Assembly: GCA_002423615.1 (NCBI GenBank)
Contig: DIKO01000019.1
Location: forward strand, 1 to 64,000
Direction: 5' to 3'
Length of the DNA stretch: 64,000 nucleotides
Origin: Desulfobacteraceae bacterium UBA5616
GTDB taxonomy: Bacteria; Desulfobacterota; Desulfobacteria; Desulfobacterales; UBA5616
The first letter of the stretch is position 1. Every line of letters starts with the position of its first letter. A program made the position numbers and the translations under genes. The notes beneath the pieces were generated by a model, which saw only the letters and a list, made by a program, of their open reading frames with translations, did not search any database and had not been told where the DNA came from. Shown piece by piece: positions 34,960-43,700 of this stretch.

Positions 34960-36204
34960 ATGAGAAACGTCAGAATAATCGGCGCCGCCATCACCAAATT
35001 CGGAAAACACAACGACAGAAACCTCAAATCCCTGGCTGCCGAAGCGGTGACCGGTGCGCTCAGGGATGCCGGGATATCAAAGGACCGGCTCCAGGGGGCC
35101 TGGGTGGGCAACGCGGCCCAGGGACTGCTGGACGGACAGGAAATGATCCGCGGGCAGGTGGTGCTCCATCCCATGGGCATTACGGGCATACCGGTTTTCA
35201 ATATCGAAAACGCCTGCGCCTCATCCGCATCGGCGTTTAACGACGCCTGGGCCAGAGTCGCCCTGGGGGAGATCGATGTCGCCCTGGTCCTGGGCATGGA
35301 GAAGATGTATTACGAAGATAAGGCAAAATCCCTGAAGGTGTTTACCGCCGGAATGGACATCGAAATTCTGGCCGAATTTGTCAGGTCGGCAAAGGAAGCC
35401 GAGGTAAAAATGGCCGGGGAACGGGCGGCCAGAGGGGAAGCCGAAAAGGAGAAAACAGGGGGCCGCAGCATATTCATGGACGTATATGCCATGGCGGCAC
35501 GGAATCACATGTCGACATACGGCACCACCCAGCGCCAGCTCGCGGCCATTTCTTCGAAAAACCATTTTCATTCTTCCATGAATCCCCTGGCCCAGCATCA
35601 GAAAAAATGGTCCATTGAAGAGGTGATGAACGATGTTGAAGTGGCCTTTCCCCTGACCCGGGCCATGTGCGCCCCCATCGGCGATGGTGCGGCAGCCCTG
35701 GTGATCTGTTCCGATGAATTTACCCTCAAAAATGGTTCGTCCCATAAGGTGGACATTGCCGCGACGGTCATGGCCAGCGGGGAAACCACCCTGGAAGGCG
35801 CGGAAGAACCCATGACGCGCCTGGCCCGGAAAGCTTATGAGCGGGCCGGCATCGGCCCCGAGGATGTCAGCCTTGCGGAAGTTCACGATGCCACGGCATT
35901 TGGAGAACTCAGCAACACCGAAGCGCTGATGTTCTGCCCCAAGGGTGAAGGCGGTCCGTTTGCCGAAGCCGGAAACACCAGGTTGGGAGGAAAAATTCCC
36001 GTCAATGTATCGGGCGGCCTGGAATGCCAGGGGCATCCCGTGGGCGCTACCGGCGCAAGGCAGGTGGTGGAACTCTTCATGCACCTGACCGGCCGGGCCG
36101 GGGAACGGCAGGTCACGGGTGCGAAAGTCGGGCTGGCCCAGAACGGCGGGGGCACCATCGGCAATTCCGAAGCCGCACTTTCCATTATTATTTTGAAGCG
36201 TTGA
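34960..36204 (+). CDS. Thiolase-family protein (SCP2-type)
   Basis: The 414 aa protein has the nucleophile motif NIENACASSASAF (Cys at about residue 86), EVHDATAFGEL and the C-terminal GGLECQGHPVGATGARQVVE histidine motif, so the catalytic residues are intact. A charged insert rich in Glu/Lys (about residues 145-165) distinguishes it from the thiolase at 9755. It probably carries out the thiolytic step after the ligase and dehydrogenase in the same operon. No hydratase or 3-hydroxyacyl-CoA dehydrogenase is in this operon, so the route would have to use enzymes encoded elsewhere or be unusual. Confidence 0.88.
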   Translation: MRNVRIIGAAITKFGKHNDRNLKSLAAEAVTGALRDAGISKDRLQGAWVGNAAQGLLDGQEMIRGQVVLHPMGITGIPVFNIENACASSASAFNDAWARVALGEIDVALVLGMEKMYYEDKAKSLKVFTAGMDIEILAEFVRSAKEAEVKMAGERAARGEAEKEKTGGRSIFMDVYAMAARNHMSTYGTTQRQLAAISSKNHFHSSMNPLAQHQKKWSIEEVMNDVEVAFPLTRAMCAPIGDGAAALVICSDEFTLKNGSSHKVDIAATVMASGETTLEGAEEPMTRLARKAYERAGIGPEDVSLAEVHDATAFGELSNTEALMFCPKGEGGPFAEAGNTRLGGKIPVNVSGGLECQGHPVGATGARQVVELFMHLTGRAGERQVTGAKVGLAQNGGGTIGNSEAALSIIILKR

Positions 36205-36232
36205 CAAATAACCCGGACAAAGGAGAATAAAA

Positions 36233-37237
36233 ATGGCCTGGGAAGATGTTAAGGACATCCTGCGGCCCCGCAATGTGCATATGGGGAAAATGGCCGTGGA
36301 TGCTGAAAAGTGCAAAGGCTGCGGGTTGTGCGTTTTCAACTGTGTGACCCGGGCCTGGGAAATGGGCGAAAATGATGTGCCTCATCTCAAGGAGAATTAC
36401 AATTGCCTGAGTTGCTACAACTGCATGGTGGCATGTCCCGAAGGGGCCATCTCCCTCATCGAGCCCTACCATGTGGACGACGGGTTCTGGAAAACCCTGC
36501 CCCACCCCATCCCCGCCATACCGCCCAAGGCACCCCTGGATGCGGAGGGAAATCCCACGGGCTACACGGCAGTGGAAAAAGCGATCCTGGAACGGCGGAG
36601 TGTGCGAAATTACAAGAACAAGCCGGTCCCCGACACCCTGATCCGGCGGGTCATCGAGGCCGGCCGGTTCGCTCCCAGTTCCGGCAACTGCCAGCCGTGG
36701 AAATTTATCGTGATCACGGACAAGGCCATGATCGATGAAATGGATGTCCTCATCACCGAAACCGTTGCAGGCATGCATAACATGTATATGCATGATGAGA
36801 TGGTGAAGGCCTTCGAGCCCATGGTTGCGGGAAACCCCACGCCTCCGGCGGACCCCCGGATGATGATCGGGGGGTTCGGGCCCGTTGCCAGGAGGGAAGT
36901 TCTTCCTTCTCTCGGGGCTCCGGCAGTAATCATGATCGCCGGTGACATGCGGTCCATCGGGGGGCCTCTGCTCCAGGTCGGCATCTGCGGGCAAAACATG
37001 TGCCTGGCCGCCAACTCCATGGGTATCCGGTCCTGCTGGGTGGGTTTTTACGCATTCCTTGAGCAGAGTCCTGAAATCAAGAAAAAACTCGGACTGGAAC
37101 CACCCTGGACGATCATTTCATCCGTGGTTCTGGGTTACCCTAAATTCAACCAGGACGGCATGGTGGCCAGGGAATACCGGCCGGTTACCTGGTTTAGAAA
37201 GGGCTGGGACAGCCCTGAAATCGAAACAGGACAATGA
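36233..37237 (+). CDS. Ferredoxin-domain nitroreductase-family protein
   Basis: A 334 aa protein. Residues about 20-80 hold a 2x[4Fe-4S] ferredoxin (CKGCGLCVFNCV and CLSCYNCMVACP). Residues from about 110 on are an FMN-binding nitroreductase domain (ERRSVRNYKNKPVP, RFAPSSGNCQPWKF, CGQNMCLAANSMGIRSCWVG). Such fusions in anaerobes couple ferredoxin to reduction of an unknown substrate; they rarely reduce nitro groups physiologically. It is placed between thiolase and AOR in one operon, suggesting it recycles ferredoxin electrons from aldehyde oxidation or supplies them to an acyl-CoA intermediate. Confidence 0.88.
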   Translation: MAWEDVKDILRPRNVHMGKMAVDAEKCKGCGLCVFNCVTRAWEMGENDVPHLKENYNCLSCYNCMVACPEGAISLIEPYHVDDGFWKTLPHPIPAIPPKAPLDAEGNPTGYTAVEKAILERRSVRNYKNKPVPDTLIRRVIEAGRFAPSSGNCQPWKFIVITDKAMIDEMDVLITETVAGMHNMYMHDEMVKAFEPMVAGNPTPPADPRMMIGGFGPVARREVLPSLGAPAVIMIAGDMRSIGGPLLQVGICGQNMCLAANSMGIRSCWVGFYAFLEQSPEIKKKLGLEPPWTIISSVVLGYPKFNQDGMVAREYRPVTWFRKGWDSPEIETGQ

Positions 37238-37247
37238 GGAGGCATTC

Positions 37248-38924
37248 ATGAAAATTTTAAAAGTCAATATGACCGAAGGAAAAATTGAATCCATCCCCGT
37301 TCCCGAGGGAAAGGTCTTAGGCGGGAGGAGCATGATTGTTCATCTCCTGAACGAATACGGATCGGCAACTGCCCATCCCCTTTCGCCGGAATCGATTTTT
37401 ATTTTAACCGGCGGGATCCTGGGCGGAAGTGCGGCGCCCCAGGCCCACCGCATCTCCGCAGGCGGGAAAAGTCCATTGACCGGCGGCATCAAGGAAGCCA
37501 ATGCCGGCGGTAACGTGGCTTACAAGCTGGGCCGCTGCGGAGTTCAGGCCATCGTGGTGGAGGGGGAATCCAAGGAATGGAAAATTTTGAAGGTCACTGC
37601 CGATGGGGCCGGTATCGAGACTTCCGGCGACATTATCGGGATGAAGAATTATGCGGCCTGCGATGAGCTCAGGAAGCGTTTCGGCAATGACATCGGCATC
37701 GCCATCATCGGACGTGCCGGTGAAATGAAAATGTGCAACTCCACCGTGGCCATCACGGACCCCGAAGGAAGACCGGCCCGTCACTGCGCCAGAGGGGGCG
37801 TTGGGGCCATCATGGGTGCCAAGGGACTTAAGGCCGTGGTGGTGGACGACACCAACGGCAGGCTCCGGAAACCGGTGAACGAGGGAGCCTTCAAGGAGGC
37901 CGTGAAAAAATGCGCCGAAACCATCAAAAACGGACCCTTCTTTCAGGTATTCCACGCCTTCGGCACACCGGCGTTTATCGATTTTGACAATGACCGGGGA
38001 AGCATGCCCACCCGGAACCACCGGTCAGGTTCCTTTGAGGAGAAGAACAAAATCAATGCCAACAGCATCCAGGCATTGAACAAAGAACGAAGCGGCAATA
38101 CCGGATCCGGGCATTCGTGCATGCCCACCTGCGTCGTGCGGTGTTCCCCTTCTTTTTACGACAAAAACGGCAATTACGTCACCAGCGGATTTGAATACGA
38201 GAATATCGCCATGCTCGGAGCCAACCTGGGCATTTCCGATCTGGACGCCATCGCCCGGATGGACCGGGCCTGTGACGAATTCGGTTTTGATACCATTGAA
38301 ATGGGCGCCACCCTGGGTCTGCTGAACGATGCGGGGCTTCTTGAATTCGGCGATGCGGCCAGGGCGGAAGCCCTGCTCAAAGAAGCCGGGGAAGGAACCG
38401 TTTTAGGCAGGATTATCGGCAGCGGGGCCGTGAATGCGGCAAAAGTACTGGGCATAGACCGGATCCCGGCCTGCAAGGGCCAGGCCATTCCGGCCCATTG
38501 CGCCCGGACTTCCAAGGGCTGGGCCATGGCCTATATCTGCAACCCCATGGGGGCGGATCATACGGCCGGCGGCGTTATGGAGGACCCCCTGTCTCCTAAA
38601 GGACAGGTCGAACGGGGCCGGAAGTCTCAGATCCTGCAAACGGCCCAGGACTGTACCGGATTTTGCATGTTCACTTCTTTGGATGGGGCCACGGATCTCA
38701 TGGCCGAACTGATCAACGGCCTGGTCGGAACGCAAATGACCGAAGAAGATTACGTTCAGATGGGAAAAGACGTGATGAAGCAGGAAAGGGCCTTCAACAT
38801 CAGGGCGGGAATCGGGGAAAAGGCCGATAAACTGCCGGATTGGATGCGAAAAGAGCCTTTGCCGCCCCTTAATGAGGTCTTCGATGTACCCCAGGAAGAA
38901 ATCGACGATTTCTGGAATTTTTAG
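37248..38924 (+). CDS. Aldehyde:ferredoxin oxidoreductase-family tungsten/molybdenum enzyme
   Basis: The true start is the ATG at 37248 behind GAGGAGG; the frame extends further upstream but overlaps the nitroreductase gene. The product is 558 aa. The AOR N-domain (GGRSMIVHLLNEYGS, ISAGGKSPLTGGIKEANAGG) and C-domain are both present. The [4Fe-4S] ligands are CMPTCVVRC (CX3CX3C, rather than the CX2CX3C of archaeal AOR) plus a late Cys in QDCTGFCMF. This spacing recalls the YdhV-like AOR subgroup. It interconverts an aldehyde and an acid with ferredoxin. A MoaD-like gene follows 24 bp downstream. Confidence 0.9.
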   Translation: MKILKVNMTEGKIESIPVPEGKVLGGRSMIVHLLNEYGSATAHPLSPESIFILTGGILGGSAAPQAHRISAGGKSPLTGGIKEANAGGNVAYKLGRCGVQAIVVEGESKEWKILKVTADGAGIETSGDIIGMKNYAACDELRKRFGNDIGIAIIGRAGEMKMCNSTVAITDPEGRPARHCARGGVGAIMGAKGLKAVVVDDTNGRLRKPVNEGAFKEAVKKCAETIKNGPFFQVFHAFGTPAFIDFDNDRGSMPTRNHRSGSFEEKNKINANSIQALNKERSGNTGSGHSCMPTCVVRCSPSFYDKNGNYVTSGFEYENIAMLGANLGISDLDAIARMDRACDEFGFDTIEMGATLGLLNDAGLLEFGDAARAEALLKEAGEGTVLGRIIGSGAVNAAKVLGIDRIPACKGQAIPAHCARTSKGWAMAYICNPMGADHTAGGVMEDPLSPKGQVERGRKSQILQTAQDCTGFCMFTSLDGATDLMAELINGLVGTQMTEEDYVQMGKDVMKQERAFNIRAGIGEKADKLPDWMRKEPLPPLNEVFDVPQEEIDDFWNF

Positions 38925-38948
38925 CAGGCGCTGGATTTTTCATCAGTC

Positions 38949-39188
38949 ATGAAAGTGGAAATTCACATTTCTTCGGTTCTCCACCGGAAGATTCTCCCCA
39001 CGGGGAAAAATCCGGGGAAAGACACCTGGGAGCTTCCCGGCGACACCCGTGTTCGGGATGTGCTGGAAATGCTGGGACTTACCCAGGTCCCCGTTGTTCT
39101 GATGCTGAACGGACACCAGGGAAACCGGGACAGTGTCCTCACGGACGGAGACATTCTGAAAATCTTTTCCGTGATCAGCGGCGGATAA
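38949..39188 (+). CDS. MoaD/ThiS-family sulfur-carrier protein
   Basis: A 79 aa ubiquitin-fold protein ending in the required Gly-Gly (FSVISGG). It has the beta-grasp pattern DTRVRDVLEMLGL, PVVLMLNG and LTDGDILKIF. MoaD supplies sulfur for molybdopterin/tungstopterin; a dedicated copy next to AOR genes is a common arrangement and suggests cofactor supply for the AOR just upstream. It is the last gene before a strong terminator. The Shine-Dalgarno is weak, so translation may depend on coupling. Confidence 0.85.
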   Translation: MKVEIHISSVLHRKILPTGKNPGKDTWELPGDTRVRDVLEMLGLTQVPVVLMLNGHQGNRDSVLTDGDILKIFSVISGG

Positions 39189-39212
39189 CCCCCTGTCCTT
39201 ACGTTTTGCTCA

Positions 39213-39255
39213 AAACCCCGGCTGATGATTCGGTCGGGGTTTCTTTTGATTTTTT
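39213..39255 (+). terminator. Strong intrinsic terminator after the AOR/MoaD operon
   Basis: The arms 39213-39225 and 39230-39242 form a 13-bp stem (two G-T wobbles) with a TGAT loop, followed by a run rich in T (CTTTTGATTTTTT). It lies 25 bp past the MoaD-like stop and closes the operon that starts at 32018. Confidence 0.85.
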
Positions 39256-39406
39256 CGGCGGACTTTGCTTGCTTTCGAAGTTTCCCAATCATTGAAGCCG
39301 ATTATCCATCCGATTCCAATCCTTATGCCAAGTTTTTGAAACATGTTGATTTTTGGCAAAATTGGTGCTTGAAAATATATATTTTCTTGAGGAAAGGAAT
39401 CCCTGT

Positions 39407-40885
39407 ATGAATTACGCGCCTGAAAAATTTCAACCCCTGTTTGATCCACGGTCCATTGCGTTTATCGGAGCTTCCAATGACACGGGCAAATGGGGGTACA
39501 TTGTGCTGAGAAACCTTATCAACGGTGGGTACCAGGGCAACATTTATCCTGTAAACCCCAAGGAAAAGACGGTTCAGCATATCCCCGCCTATTCCAGGAT
39601 CTCGGAAATTCCAGAGGTTCCCGATCTTGCGGTCATTGTGATTCCCCCTGTACTCGTGCCCGGCGTCATTGAAGAATGCGTGGCCGGAGGAATCCGCGCC
39701 GGTCTGGTCATTACCGCCGGTTTTGCCGAAGTGGGAGAAGAGGGCAAGGCGCTGCAGGCGGAAATGGTGGAAAAAGCCCGAAAGGGGGGGATGATTCTGG
39801 TGGGCCCCAACTGCAACGGCATCCTGCGCCCTTCCAGAAAGCTTTTTCCCCAGATGCCGGCGGTATTTCCCCCGAACGGAAGAATCTCCATCGTCTCCCA
39901 GAGCGGAAATGTTGCCACGTCCCTGAGCCAGCGCGGCATTAAAACAGGATACGGGATCGGCTGCACCGTGAGCAGTGGGAATGAGGCGGACCTCCACTGT
40001 GAAGACTTCTTCGATTTCCTGGCAAATGACCCTGGAACCGATGTTATTATCAGTTATGTCGAGGGTCTCAAAGACGGCAGACGGTTCTTTGAAACCGCCA
40101 AAAGGGTCGGCATAAAAAAGCCCATCATCATGCTCAAGGCCGGTGGAACGGAAGCCGGGGCCCAGGCCGCCTTGTCTCACACGGCCTCTCTGGCCGGCCT
40201 GGATTCAGCCTTTCAGGGGGCCTGCCGGCAATGCGGCATCATCCGGGCCAATAACCTGGAAGACCTTTTCAACATCGGCATGGGATTTATCGACCAGCCC
40301 CGGGCCAGGGGAAATAAAGTCGGTATCGTCACCATGGGAGGCGGATGGGGAGTCCTGGCCGCCGACGCCGGCGCCCGGTACGGCCTGGATGTGGTCAGGC
40401 TGTCGGATAAAACCCTTTCCGCACTGAATGAAATTCTGCCCCCATGGTGGAATCCGGGAAACCCGGTGGACATGGTGGCCGGAAATATTCCCGGGGCGTT
40501 GATGAAGTCCCTGAAAATTCTTTTCGAAGCCCCTGAAACGGACTGCATCCTCCTTCTGGGAATCATCGGGTTTATCAAGATACGCCCCCTGCCCCCGAAT
40601 CTGAATCTGGAGATGGTTGACCAGCATATTGCCAACACCCTGAATGAACTTTCAAAAGCCATCCAGGAGGTGAAAAATATGGCACGCCTTTATCAGAAAC
40701 CTGTCGTGACCGCCACGGAGATCCCGTTTGCCGTCGGCAACATGGAGGAACGCATATTCTACCAGGCCGGGCGGAAAGGCTTCCCGCTGTTCAGGACACC
40801 GGATGCCGCGGCCAGGGTCATGTCGTGCATCGTCCATCACAGCGGTTATATCAGGGAACGGCAGAATGCCGGCAATTTACCATAA
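39407..40885 (+). CDS. NDP-forming acyl-CoA synthetase, alpha-type (CoA-binding/ligase) subunit
   Basis: The start at 39407 has GAGGAAAGG upstream. The product is 492 aa. An N-terminal CoA-binding Rossmann domain (SIAFIGASNDTGKWGYIVL, PVNPKEKTV, ILVGPNCNGIL) is followed by succinyl-CoA-ligase-like domains with the phospho-histidine motif ALSHTASLAGLD. Enzymes of this family make ATP from acyl-CoA or the reverse and need an ATP-grasp beta domain, which is absent from this protein and from the window. It has its own promoter region after a terminator, so it is adjacent to but not clearly part of the AOR operon. Confidence 0.87.
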   Translation: MNYAPEKFQPLFDPRSIAFIGASNDTGKWGYIVLRNLINGGYQGNIYPVNPKEKTVQHIPAYSRISEIPEVPDLAVIVIPPVLVPGVIEECVAGGIRAGLVITAGFAEVGEEGKALQAEMVEKARKGGMILVGPNCNGILRPSRKLFPQMPAVFPPNGRISIVSQSGNVATSLSQRGIKTGYGIGCTVSSGNEADLHCEDFFDFLANDPGTDVIISYVEGLKDGRRFFETAKRVGIKKPIIMLKAGGTEAGAQAALSHTASLAGLDSAFQGACRQCGIIRANNLEDLFNIGMGFIDQPRARGNKVGIVTMGGGWGVLAADAGARYGLDVVRLSDKTLSALNEILPPWWNPGNPVDMVAGNIPGALMKSLKILFEAPETDCILLLGIIGFIKIRPLPPNLNLEMVDQHIANTLNELSKAIQEVKNMARLYQKPVVTATEIPFAVGNMEERIFYQAGRKGFPLFRTPDAAARVMSCIVHHSGYIRERQNAGNLP

Positions 40886-40932
40886 AACACAGAACAAGCG
40901 AATAAACCGAAAGACCTCTCCAAAAAAAGATT

Positions 40933-42180
40933 TTACTTTTGTTGTGCGGCACGGGCCTTCCTTTTATGGATCTGTGCCGCCGGAATAATCAGGACATTGC
41001 CCAAAACTTTCATCAGCCCCTGGGAACTTTTTTTACTCAAATCCCTGAGGGCGTACAAGACTTTCCCGGCGACGGTTTCCTCATAGAACCAGTCGTTGAG
41101 AGCATCACTGGAGGCAGATTCCCCGCCGGGCTGGGAAGCAACCGCCTCGAAATAATACGCCTTCAGGTCGTCGGTCGCCAGGTTAAGCGTATAGGCCAGG
41201 TCAATATCCTGACGGGGATTTTCCGGCACATCGCCCTTCAGAAAAGAACAGATGAAGTCTCCCAGCCCGTCCAGCCCGACCCTGCTGACGCCCACGGTGG
41301 TGCGGCCTCGTTTTTGAACCGTAAGATCATACCAGGAGCGCAGGGACACCATCTCGTGTCTGAAGTCGGAACACAGCTGTTCGATTTCGGTGAGATTTTC
41401 CTTCCGGGGTCCGAAGTCCACAGGGCATGCCAAGGTGATGATTTCGCCGGATGAAACAGGCGCCTCTTCGGGAAAGTCTTCTAATATCGGGCCGGCTTCT
41501 GCCTCGAGAAGTTTCAATGCAGCCGAAAGAACTCTTTTCTGAAAGACCGGATCATTGGGGATGCCTACGGGGCGACCCAGTTCAAAGGGCACCCATAATG
41601 CCCTGGGGGGATTGATTTTTTCGGTGTGAATGCGGATCAGGCTGATCTGGGTCGTCGGAATGCCTTCCTCTTCAAAATAATATGCCAGCCCGCCAACGGC
41701 GCGCGTGCAAAGCGGTCAGACCGGAAGAAGCAGAAGGGCGTCGACATGATCTTTTTTAAGAACCCCTGCGAGGGCTCTCGCCTCGTGTTCCATCTGCAAA
41801 GGATCGATGGCGCCCATGAAAGAATAGTGGAAATCCGCCACGCTGCCGATGATTCCCTCCTCCGCCAGTTCCTTTAGACGGTCAACGGGAAAAAGAACAT
41901 TCCAGTCCTGCTGAAACCCGGAATGGTCGAAATTGGTGGACACATGACTCATCACCAGATCCCGTGCGCAAATATCTCCGGGGATAACCCGGTAATAGTC
42001 CCCCGGGTCGAAGGTAAAAGGACGGTCATCCCGTCGATGGAGCCCTGCCGTGGAAATGATGGCCACCCGCCGCTGCTTCAGCGGAGGTCCGGGCACCCAT
42101 GGGTGGGTTGAGAACGTCGGGCATTTTACTTCTTCGATGTGTTTTCGTTCGGGTTCGGTCATTAACTCCAGTCGGGCCAT
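40933..42180 (-). CDS. Selenoprotein: glycine/sarcosine/betaine reductase B-like protein with in-frame UGA (Sec)
   Basis: Two open frames (42180-41716 and the frame ending at 40933) are one 415-residue protein interrupted only by a TGA at 41716-41718, codon 155. The frame stays open on both sides and the context is PV-U-PLCTR, matching the UxxCTR redox motif of GrdB-type reductase subunits. Downstream GIPTTQISLIRIH and PFELGRPVGIPNDP correspond to the GIPVVH and HPLGNP regions of that family. Sec would be the catalytic nucleophile of a reductive C-N or C-X cleavage. Partner subunits (GrdA, GrdC/D) are not visible, as for many Desulfobacterota homologues. GGAGG-like purines precede the ATG. 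Confidence 0.85.
41691..41718 (-). promoter_or_regulatory. UGA codon and candidate bacterial SECIS hairpin
   Basis: The selenocysteine TGA is at 41718-41716 on the minus strand. About 14-25 nt downstream a small GC hairpin, CGCC-GTT-GGCG (41701-41691), lies at the distance expected for a SelB-binding SECIS apex, and a CCGC/GCGG pairing could extend it. Bacterial SECIS elements vary, so this is only a structural candidate. Confidence 0.4.
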
Positions 42181-42413
42181 CTCTCTACCTCCTTTGTATT
42201 GAATCGTCTCTTCAGGAATGATGATTTACAGGTATATAATTTCATGAATTTGTTTACCATCGCCCATTTTTAGCTTGACTTTAAATCTGATTTCCTTTTC
42301 CCTGAAAAAGAAACCCCCGATATCTTTGAAATCGAAAAAAGGCCCGGCCAAGGTTTAAGGCCTGCCCGGAGGCCGTGAAAATATACCCGTAACCAACAGA
42401 GAAAGCAAAAAAA

Positions 42414-43235
42414 ATGCAAATCCTCATCGATCAGGACCTGTGTAAAAAAGACGACATCTGTATTGAATCCTGCCCCAACCGAATCATCGGCAGTTCCCCG
42501 GAAAACGGCTTTCCCATGATCATCCCGGGGCTTGAGATGCTGTGCATTTCATGCGGCCATTGCGTTTCCGTGTGCCCCCACGGCGCCTTGCGTCATCCGA
42601 ATGCCCCGGTTGAGGACTGCCCCCCCATTCAAAAGGAACTTGTCATCACCAAGGAGCAGGCCGCTCAGTTCTTGCGGGCCCGGCGATCCATCCGTGTTTA
42701 TAAAGATGCACCCGTTGAACGGGAAACGATTCAGGAACTCATTGAAATTGCCGGCCATGCCCCCACCGGCGGAAATTCCCAGCTCGTCAGATGGATTGTG
42801 ATCGCGGACAGGGAAAAAGTCCATGGGTTATCGGCATTGACCATCGAATGGATGCGGCAGAAGCTTGTGGAACACCCTTATCAATTCAGATACCCCCCGG
42901 AATTTTTAAAACTGGTCATCTCCGGATGGGAAGGCGGAGAAGATCCGATATTGCGAAAAGCGCCGGCCCTTATCGTCGCGACATCCCCGGCGGTCATGGC
43001 CACCGACCCGACCCTGGCCCTCTCCTATTTTGAACTGGCCGCAACCGCCATGGGACTCGGAACCTGCTGGGCGGGGCTGTTGAAAGCCGCCCTGCTTGAA
43101 TACGAGCCGGCCATGGCGGCCATCGGCCTGACAAACGATACTTCCATTTTCTTTTATCCCCTGATGCTGGGATATCCGAAGTATAAATACCGTCTGTTGC
43201 CCCGACGCAATCCGCCGAAAATCAGATGGGTCTGA
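42414..43235 (+). CDS. Ferredoxin-domain nitroreductase-family protein
   Basis: In this 273 aa protein, residues 1-60 carry two cluster motifs (CKKDDICIESCP and CISCGHCVSVCP) and the rest is a nitroreductase domain (RRSIRVYKDAPVERETIQEL, GHAPTGGNSQLVRW, ALSYFELAATAMGLGTCWAG). The first motif has an extra residue pair (CKKDDIC) compared with the usual CxxCxxC, so the first cluster may be a 3Fe or otherwise altered site. It is divergent from the selenoprotein gene and convergent with a PNPOx-like gene. The role is electron transfer to an unknown acceptor. Confidence 0.85.
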   Translation: MQILIDQDLCKKDDICIESCPNRIIGSSPENGFPMIIPGLEMLCISCGHCVSVCPHGALRHPNAPVEDCPPIQKELVITKEQAAQFLRARRSIRVYKDAPVERETIQELIEIAGHAPTGGNSQLVRWIVIADREKVHGLSALTIEWMRQKLVEHPYQFRYPPEFLKLVISGWEGGEDPILRKAPALIVATSPAVMATDPTLALSYFELAATAMGLGTCWAGLLKAALLEYEPAMAAIGLTNDTSIFFYPLMLGYPKYKYRLLPRRNPPKIRWV

Positions 43236-43247
43236 GAACAGTATTTT

Positions 43248-43685
43248 TCAACTCTCGACAAAATACGGCTCCGGCGGAACGATTCTTCTGCCGGGCAGGT
43301 ACCCGCCGGCGCTGTAGACTTCCCTGACCCTGATGACGCCCACGGACTTTACGCCGAATACAGGGTCATACTTCAAAGCAGGATGCTGGGTGAAGGCTTC
43401 GAAAACCGGCCCCCCGGATATGAATTCGACGAATTCACCTTTCACCTGATAGGACACGCCGGGATCGGGGGCATATACGTTGACGGTCACCTTTCGGGTC
43501 CGGCGAAGGTTCTTGGGTGTTTTAACCCCCATGAGGTCGGCATAAACCAGGGTTTCCTCATCGATGGCGATGAAAGAAGAGATGCAAACCACATTGGGAG
43601 TTCCTTCTTCATCCACCGTGGCCATGAATTTTAAAGCGGACGGGTCGTTCATTTTTTCGATCACTTTGGCAGGCATTCGGGCCAT
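43248..43685 (-). CDS. Pyridoxamine 5'-phosphate oxidase-family flavin-binding protein
   Basis: A 145 aa split-barrel protein: ALKFMATVDEEGTPNVVCIS at the N-terminus is the typical FMN-binding beta-barrel opening, followed by TPKNLRRTRKVTVNVY. The real PNPOx signature residues are not evident, so this is a general flavin or cofactor-binding family member of unknown substrate. GGAGGA precedes the ATG. It lies 15 bp downstream of the glycyl-radical activase, probably in one operon with it. Confidence 0.8.
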   Translation of the reverse strand: MARMPAKVIEKMNDPSALKFMATVDEEGTPNVVCISSFIAIDEETLVYADLMGVKTPKNLRRTRKVTVNVYAPDPGVSYQVKGEFVEFISGGPVFEAFTQHPALKYDPVFGVKSVGVIRVREVYSAGGYLPGRRIVPPEPYFVES

Positions 43686-43700
43686 AATCTTCCTCCGGTT

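Noticed and set aside
36942..37247. 102-codon N-terminal extension of the AOR frame
   Set aside because: It overlaps the nitroreductase gene in another frame; a strong RBS and the AOR homology both start at 37248.
40933..41592. Separate 219-codon gene
   Set aside because: The frame is continuous with 41716-42180 through a single TGA in a selenocysteine context, so it is treated as one gene.
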